Below are positions 60,977 through 64,000 of a stretch of DNA of 64,000 nt, in pieces; within the stretch, counting starts at the first letter, position 1; every line of letters starts with the position of its first letter. The stretch is from Catenisphaera adipataccumulans (GTDB lineage Bacteria > Bacillota_I > Bacilli_A > Erysipelotrichales > Erysipelotrichaceae), in NCBI RefSeq assembly GCF_014202755.1, contig NZ_JACHHK010000006.1, forward strand, positions 39,752 to 103,751, in the 5' to 3' direction. The notes under the pieces are model-generated. The model saw nothing but the letters and a program-made list of their open reading frames with translations. It did no database searches and was not told where the DNA came from. A program made the position numbers and the translations under genes.

Positions 60977-61051
60977 ATGACAAAAGTTCAAGTACGAATT
61001 GTATATAATTTTGAACATTTTACTTACTCTTTTCAAGAGATATACCGGTGA
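60977..61051 (+). CDS. Candidate leader peptide (24 aa, aromatic-rich)
   Basis: A 24-codon frame with ATG 60977 and a strong AAAGGAGTGG site, just after a good promoter. The peptide is MTKVQVRIVYNF followed by EHFTYSFQEIYR, with six Phe/Tyr in its last 15 residues. Its UGA stop (61049-61051) lies in the 5' arm of a terminator-type hairpin, and the ankyrin gene begins 67 bases later. This layout resembles translation-coupled attenuators. It may otherwise be a free small protein with its own terminator. Confidence 0.55.
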   Translation: MTKVQVRIVYNFEHFTYSFQEIYR

Positions 61052-61077
61052 ATGACTGCGGGCGTTTTCCGGTTTTT
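61044..61077 (+). terminator. Terminator-like hairpin in the ankyrin/EF-G-paralogue leader
   Basis: The arms ACCGGTGAATG and CGTTTTCCGGT pair with one T-T mismatch and two G-T pairs around the loop ACTGCGGG, followed by TTTTT and CTTTT. A ribosome ending at the leader UGA would occupy the 5' arm. Confidence 0.6.
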
Positions 61078-61118
61078 CTTTTACAACATCATACAACTTA
61101 ATAAGATGGGAGGAATCT

Positions 61119-61793
61119 ATGATGGACCAAGAATTTAACAAAGTTTTCTGGGATGCATGTGCAAATGGTGATTTCCCGATGGCAGCTGCTCAAATTAAAG
61201 CAGGGGCAGATGTCAATTATCAGAACGGAGACGGACGAAGCGCTTTGATGCGGGCAGCGAAACGTGACCGTAAGGAAGTCGTGCAGCTGTTGATCGACAA
61301 CGGCGCAGATGTCAATATGACAGATAATAAAGGTAAAACTGCTTTGATGGGTGCGGCCAAGAAGGGCAACCGGACGATCTGCATCGCTTTGATCCAGGCC
61401 GGGGCGGATGTCAACGCCAAAGATGACCGCGGTCGGACAGCACTGATGCGTGCGGCATTGTTAGGCCGTGACCGCTGTGTCAACGTACTGTTGGATGCCG
61501 GAGCAGATATCAATGCGCAGGACGAAGTCGGACGTACGGCGCTGATGGAAGCAAGCATCGCCTTTAAACGTGATACAATTCGTATTTTATTGGAAAGAAA
61601 TGCCGATGTGAACCTATTTGACAATAATGGATGTACAGCATTGATGCGTGCCGCGTACGGCGGTTATCCAAGCTTGGTTGAAAAGTTGTTGGCTTTCGGT
61701 GCCGATAAAGACATGGAAGATAAACAAGGCAACGTAGCATTGGATTATGTCAGAGAATACTGCCGTCCGCAGTTGGAACCATTATTGAAATAG
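61119..61793 (+). CDS. Ankyrin-repeat protein
   Basis: A 224-residue cytosolic protein made of about six ankyrin repeats with regular cores, for example GRSALMRAAKRDRKEVVQLL, GADVNMTDNKGKTALMGAAK and GADINAQDEVGRTALMEAS. There is no signal peptide. Ankyrin solenoids bind proteins. It is followed 12 bases later by the EF-G paralogue, so the two are an operon and may work together (inference). ATG 61119 or the adjacent ATG 61122 is the start; GGGAGGA is suitably placed for either. Confidence 0.9.
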   Translation: MMDQEFNKVFWDACANGDFPMAAAQIKAGADVNYQNGDGRSALMRAAKRDRKEVVQLLIDNGADVNMTDNKGKTALMGAAKKGNRTICIALIQAGADVNAKDDRGRTALMRAALLGRDRCVNVLLDAGADINAQDEVGRTALMEASIAFKRDTIRILLERNADVNLFDNNGCTALMRAAYGGYPSLVEKLLAFGADKDMEDKQGNVALDYVREYCRPQLEPLLK

Positions 61794-61805
61794 GAGATCG
61801 GGATC

Positions 61806-63878
61806 ATGAGAGATTATTTAAGTTCAGAAGTACGCAATGTTAGTGTGATCGGCCACAGCGGTGCCGGTAAAACCGCTGTCATGGAAGCCTTGCTTTACTA
61901 TACGAAAGCAACGGATCGATTTGGAAAGACCAGCGACGGCAGCAGCATGATCGACTTCGACAGCGAAGAGATCCGCCGCGGCATCAGTATCTATACGACC
62001 GTCATTCCGATCGAATGGGAAAACTGCAAGATCAATTTCATCGACACGCCGGGTTATCTGGATTTTGTCGGTGAAAAACAGGCCGGCTTTGCGGTCGGCG
62101 ACAGTGCCTTGATCGTAGCAGACGCGAAGAATATTACAGAACCGGGAACGATACTGGCTTATAAAGCCGCTGTCGAAAGCAAGAAACCGGCCATCATTTT
62201 CATCAATAAACTGGATGATCCGGAAACGGATTTCAATACCGCTTATGATCAGCTGCGTGAAGCATTCGGTAAGAACATCATTCCGTTTGAAATGCCGATC
62301 AAAGAAAATGGTGAGATCGTCGGTTCGATCAATATCCTGCATAATAAGGCTTGGTACTACAAAGGTGAAAAAGCCAATGAGAACGTACCGCAGCCGATCC
62401 CGGAAGAACTGAAAGATGAAGTTGATGTCTATAAAGATCAGATCGCGGAAGCTGTTGCCATGGGCGATGATGAACTGATGGAGAAATTCTTCTCCGGTGA
62501 GGAGTTCACCGATGCAGAATTGACGCGCGGCGTGCGGATCGGAATCCGCAATGGTGAGATCGTGCCGGTATATTCCGGCAGTGCCACGAATATGATCGGC
62601 ATCCGCCGATTGATGGATCTGATCGTCGATTATTTCCCGACTTATTCAGAACGTGGTATGTATACGGCAACCACACCGAATGGTGAAAAAGTCGAACTGC
62701 TGACCAACGAAAACGAAGTCCTGACGGCACAAGTCTTTAAGACGATTGTCGATCCATTTGTCGGACGTATTTCGTATGTGAAGGTCTTAAGCGGCGTATT
62801 GTCCAGCGATTCGGTCGTCTACAACGCGAATAACGGCAATCCGGAAAAGATCAGCACGATTTATATCATCAAAGGAAAACACCAGACCGGTGTCGGAAAA
62901 TTGTTTACGGGTGATATTGGTGCGTTAACGAAACTGCAGAATACTAAGACCAATGACACACTGTGTCAGAAAGATAAATTATTGATCGCGGATCCGATCC
63001 ATTTTGATGAGCCAATGTTCGGTCAGGCAATCTATCCGAAATCCAAGAACGATGAAGATAAGATGTCCAACGGCTTGAACCGCCTGCTTGAAGAGGATCC
63101 AACCTTTAAGGTCGAAAACAATAAGGAAACCAAAGAAACAGTTGTATACGGCATCGGTGACCAGCACCTGGATGTCCTGCTTTCAAAATTAAAAAATAAA
63201 TACAAAGTCGATGTTACGACGCAGGATCCAAAAGTAACCTATCGGGAGACCATCACCCAGAAGGATATTGGGGAAGGCCGTCATAAGAAACAATCCGGCG
63301 GTCATGGCCAGTTCGGACATGTCTTTGTCGAATTTGCGCCGAACCCAGACAGCGAAGAGATGGAATTTGATGAGAAAGTCTTCGGCGGTGCGGTGCCGAA
63401 ACAATACTTCCCGGCGGTCGAGACCGGTCTGCGGGAATGCTGCATGAACGGGCCGCTGGCGGGCTATAAGATGGTCAACTTGAAAACGACCTTGCTGGAT
63501 GGTAAATATCACGATGTCGATTCGAGTGAAATGGCATTTAAGATGGCTGCTCATTTGGCTTTCAAAGATGCAATGAAGAAAGTACATCCGATTCTTTTGG
63601 AACCGATCATGGATGTAACGGTTACCGTTCCGGATGAATATACAGGCACGATCATCGGCGATTTGAATAAGCGCCGCGGATCGATTCTGGGCATGACGCC
63701 GCAGGATGATATTCAGATCATCGAAGCCCAGGTACCATTGGCAGAAATGCTGCGGTATTCACTGGATCTGCGCAGTATGTCGCAGGGATTGGGCACGTAT
63801 ACGATGAAGATGAATCGTTATGATCCGGTACCGGAAAATATTTCGGCACGGATCATTGAAGCATCGAAAGAAGAATAA
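61806..63878 (+). CDS. EF-G-like translational GTPase (FusA2-type paralogue)
   Basis: A 690-residue GTPase with all EF-G domains. G1 is GHSGAGKTA, G3 DTPGYLDFV, and G4 is NKLDDP instead of the NKMDR usual in EF-G. The late part has the domain IV motif SGGHGQFGHVFVEF and a domain V RRGSILGM. The G-domain start (RNVSVIGHSGAGKTAVMEAL) and altered switch segment (RRGISIYTTVIPIEW, where EF-G has ERGITI) mark it as an EF-G paralogue rather than the housekeeping factor, which usually lies with rpsL-rpsG. Its role in this family is not settled; ribosome rescue or recycling are possibilities. Confidence 0.9.
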   Translation: MRDYLSSEVRNVSVIGHSGAGKTAVMEALLYYTKATDRFGKTSDGSSMIDFDSEEIRRGISIYTTVIPIEWENCKINFIDTPGYLDFVGEKQAGFAVGDSALIVADAKNITEPGTILAYKAAVESKKPAIIFINKLDDPETDFNTAYDQLREAFGKNIIPFEMPIKENGEIVGSINILHNKAWYYKGEKANENVPQPIPEELKDEVDVYKDQIAEAVAMGDDELMEKFFSGEEFTDAELTRGVRIGIRNGEIVPVYSGSATNMIGIRRLMDLIVDYFPTYSERGMYTATTPNGEKVELLTNENEVLTAQVFKTIVDPFVGRISYVKVLSGVLSSDSVVYNANNGNPEKISTIYIIKGKHQTGVGKLFTGDIGALTKLQNTKTNDTLCQKDKLLIADPIHFDEPMFGQAIYPKSKNDEDKMSNGLNRLLEEDPTFKVENNKETKETVVYGIGDQHLDVLLSKLKNKYKVDVTTQDPKVTYRETITQKDIGEGRHKKQSGGHGQFGHVFVEFAPNPDSEEMEFDEKVFGGAVPKQYFPAVETGLRECCMNGPLAGYKMVNLKTTLLDGKYHDVDSSEMAFKMAAHLAFKDAMKKVHPILLEPIMDVTVTVPDEYTGTIIGDLNKRRGSILGMTPQDDIQIIEAQVPLAEMLRYSLDLRSMSQGLGTYTMKMNRYDPVPENISARIIEASKEE

Positions 63879-63887
63879 CGGAAATCT

Positions 63888-63905
63888 CCGGGTCAAGTGA
63901 CCCGG
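63888..63905 (+). other. Perfect hairpin after the EF-G paralogue
   Basis: CCGGGTCA, loop AG, TGACCCGG. No T tract follows (ATTCTAT), so it may protect the mRNA 3' end or be a weak terminator. Confidence 0.5.
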
Positions 63906-63971
63906 ATTCTATACTATAGTTAACGGGTCATAAACGAACGTTTTACGCAACAAGAATCACAATAAGCAAAG

Positions 63972-63999
63972 CAGTCATCTTATGGTGACTGTTTTTTTT
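63972..63999 (+). terminator. Rho-independent terminator at the window end
   Basis: CAGTCATC, loop TTAT, GGTGACTG (one T-G pair), then eight T. It lies 94 bases after the EF-G paralogue stop, with a stretch between the two hairpins that has no recognisable gene. Confidence 0.85.
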
Positions 64000-64000
64000 G

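Noticed and set aside
1..64000. CRISPR arrays, insertion sequences, rRNA genes or prophage
   Set aside because: No regularly spaced repeats, transposase motifs, rRNA sequence or phage genes were found on either strand.

Overview
The window looks like a contiguous stretch of chromosome from a low-to-mid-GC Firmicute (Bacillota), most likely an Erysipelotrichia-type anaerobe. The reasons are Bacillus-like gene orders (sufC-sufD-sufS-sufU-sufB; mutS2-uvrC; cysS-mrnC-rlmB-sigma-rpmG-secE-nusG), strong AGGAGG ribosome binding sites, sigma-A type promoters, a gene order DUF3196-like/tig/lon that I recall from Mollicutes, and an anaerobic gene set (stand-alone [FeFe] hydrogenase-like protein, superoxide reductase). 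I see no phage, insertion sequence, integron or CRISPR array. This is mostly core genome; the unusual signals are in gene starts, leaders and degenerate family members.

Layout. 1-940: 5' part of a membrane-anchored PrsA-like foldase (minus). 1031-7457: suf iron-sulfur operon, with an SGNH hydrolase and an unknown protein translationally attached to its end. 7454-10156: HD protein, cold-shock protein, leucine-rich-repeat protein, small ORF. 10134-14451: UbiB-type kinase, lspA, an RluD-type pseudouridine synthase, a rhomboid protease and a frameshifted dCMP deaminase. 14424-21429: rnhC, a CvpA-like protein, mutS2, uvrC, a VanY-like protein without its metal ligands, and a metallophosphoesterase. 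21459-27333: tRNA-Arg(UCU), an unusual cytosolic InlB B-repeat protein, a DUF3196-like protein, tig, lon and engB. 27365-38059: nadE, the hydrogenase-like protein, HAD phosphatase, two more RluA-family synthases, a mini prepilin-peptidase-like protein, superoxide reductase, a ClC protein with an altered gating motif, and a fused ABC/FtsX transporter. 38172-46773: carbon storage and control (glgC-glgD-glgA, DUF523, HPr, an aconitase-family hydratase, phosphoglucomutase). 46846-53177: membrane protein, amino-acid ABC transporter, aminotransferase with an Lrp regulator, GAPDH. 53273-60062: cysS to secG translation/secretion block, then rnr. 60059-64000: Cof phosphatase, then a leader peptide with a terminator in front of an ankyrin protein and an EF-G paralogue.

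How they work together. Phosphoglucomutase, GlgC/GlgD and GlgA form a glycogen-making branch. CcpA-box-like palindromes upstream of glgC, pgcA, gap and the amino-acid transporter, together with an HPr carrying both His15 and Ser46, suggest shared carbon-catabolite control (inference). The Suf operon would supply Fe-S clusters to the hydrogenase-like and aconitase-family proteins. Four convergent gene pairs overlap at their 3' ends, so packing is tight.

The most notable observations are: (1) at least five genes whose start codon lies only 6-7 bases after a good -10 box and which lack a Shine-Dalgarno, that is, candidate leaderless mRNAs; (2) a leader peptide whose stop codon sits inside a terminator hairpin upstream of the ankyrin/EF-G-paralogue operon; (3) a VanY-fold protein that has lost its metal-binding residues; (4) a divergent sigma-like protein at the sigH locus whose ribosome binding site is in a small hairpin; (5) a ClC protein lacking the gating glutamate.
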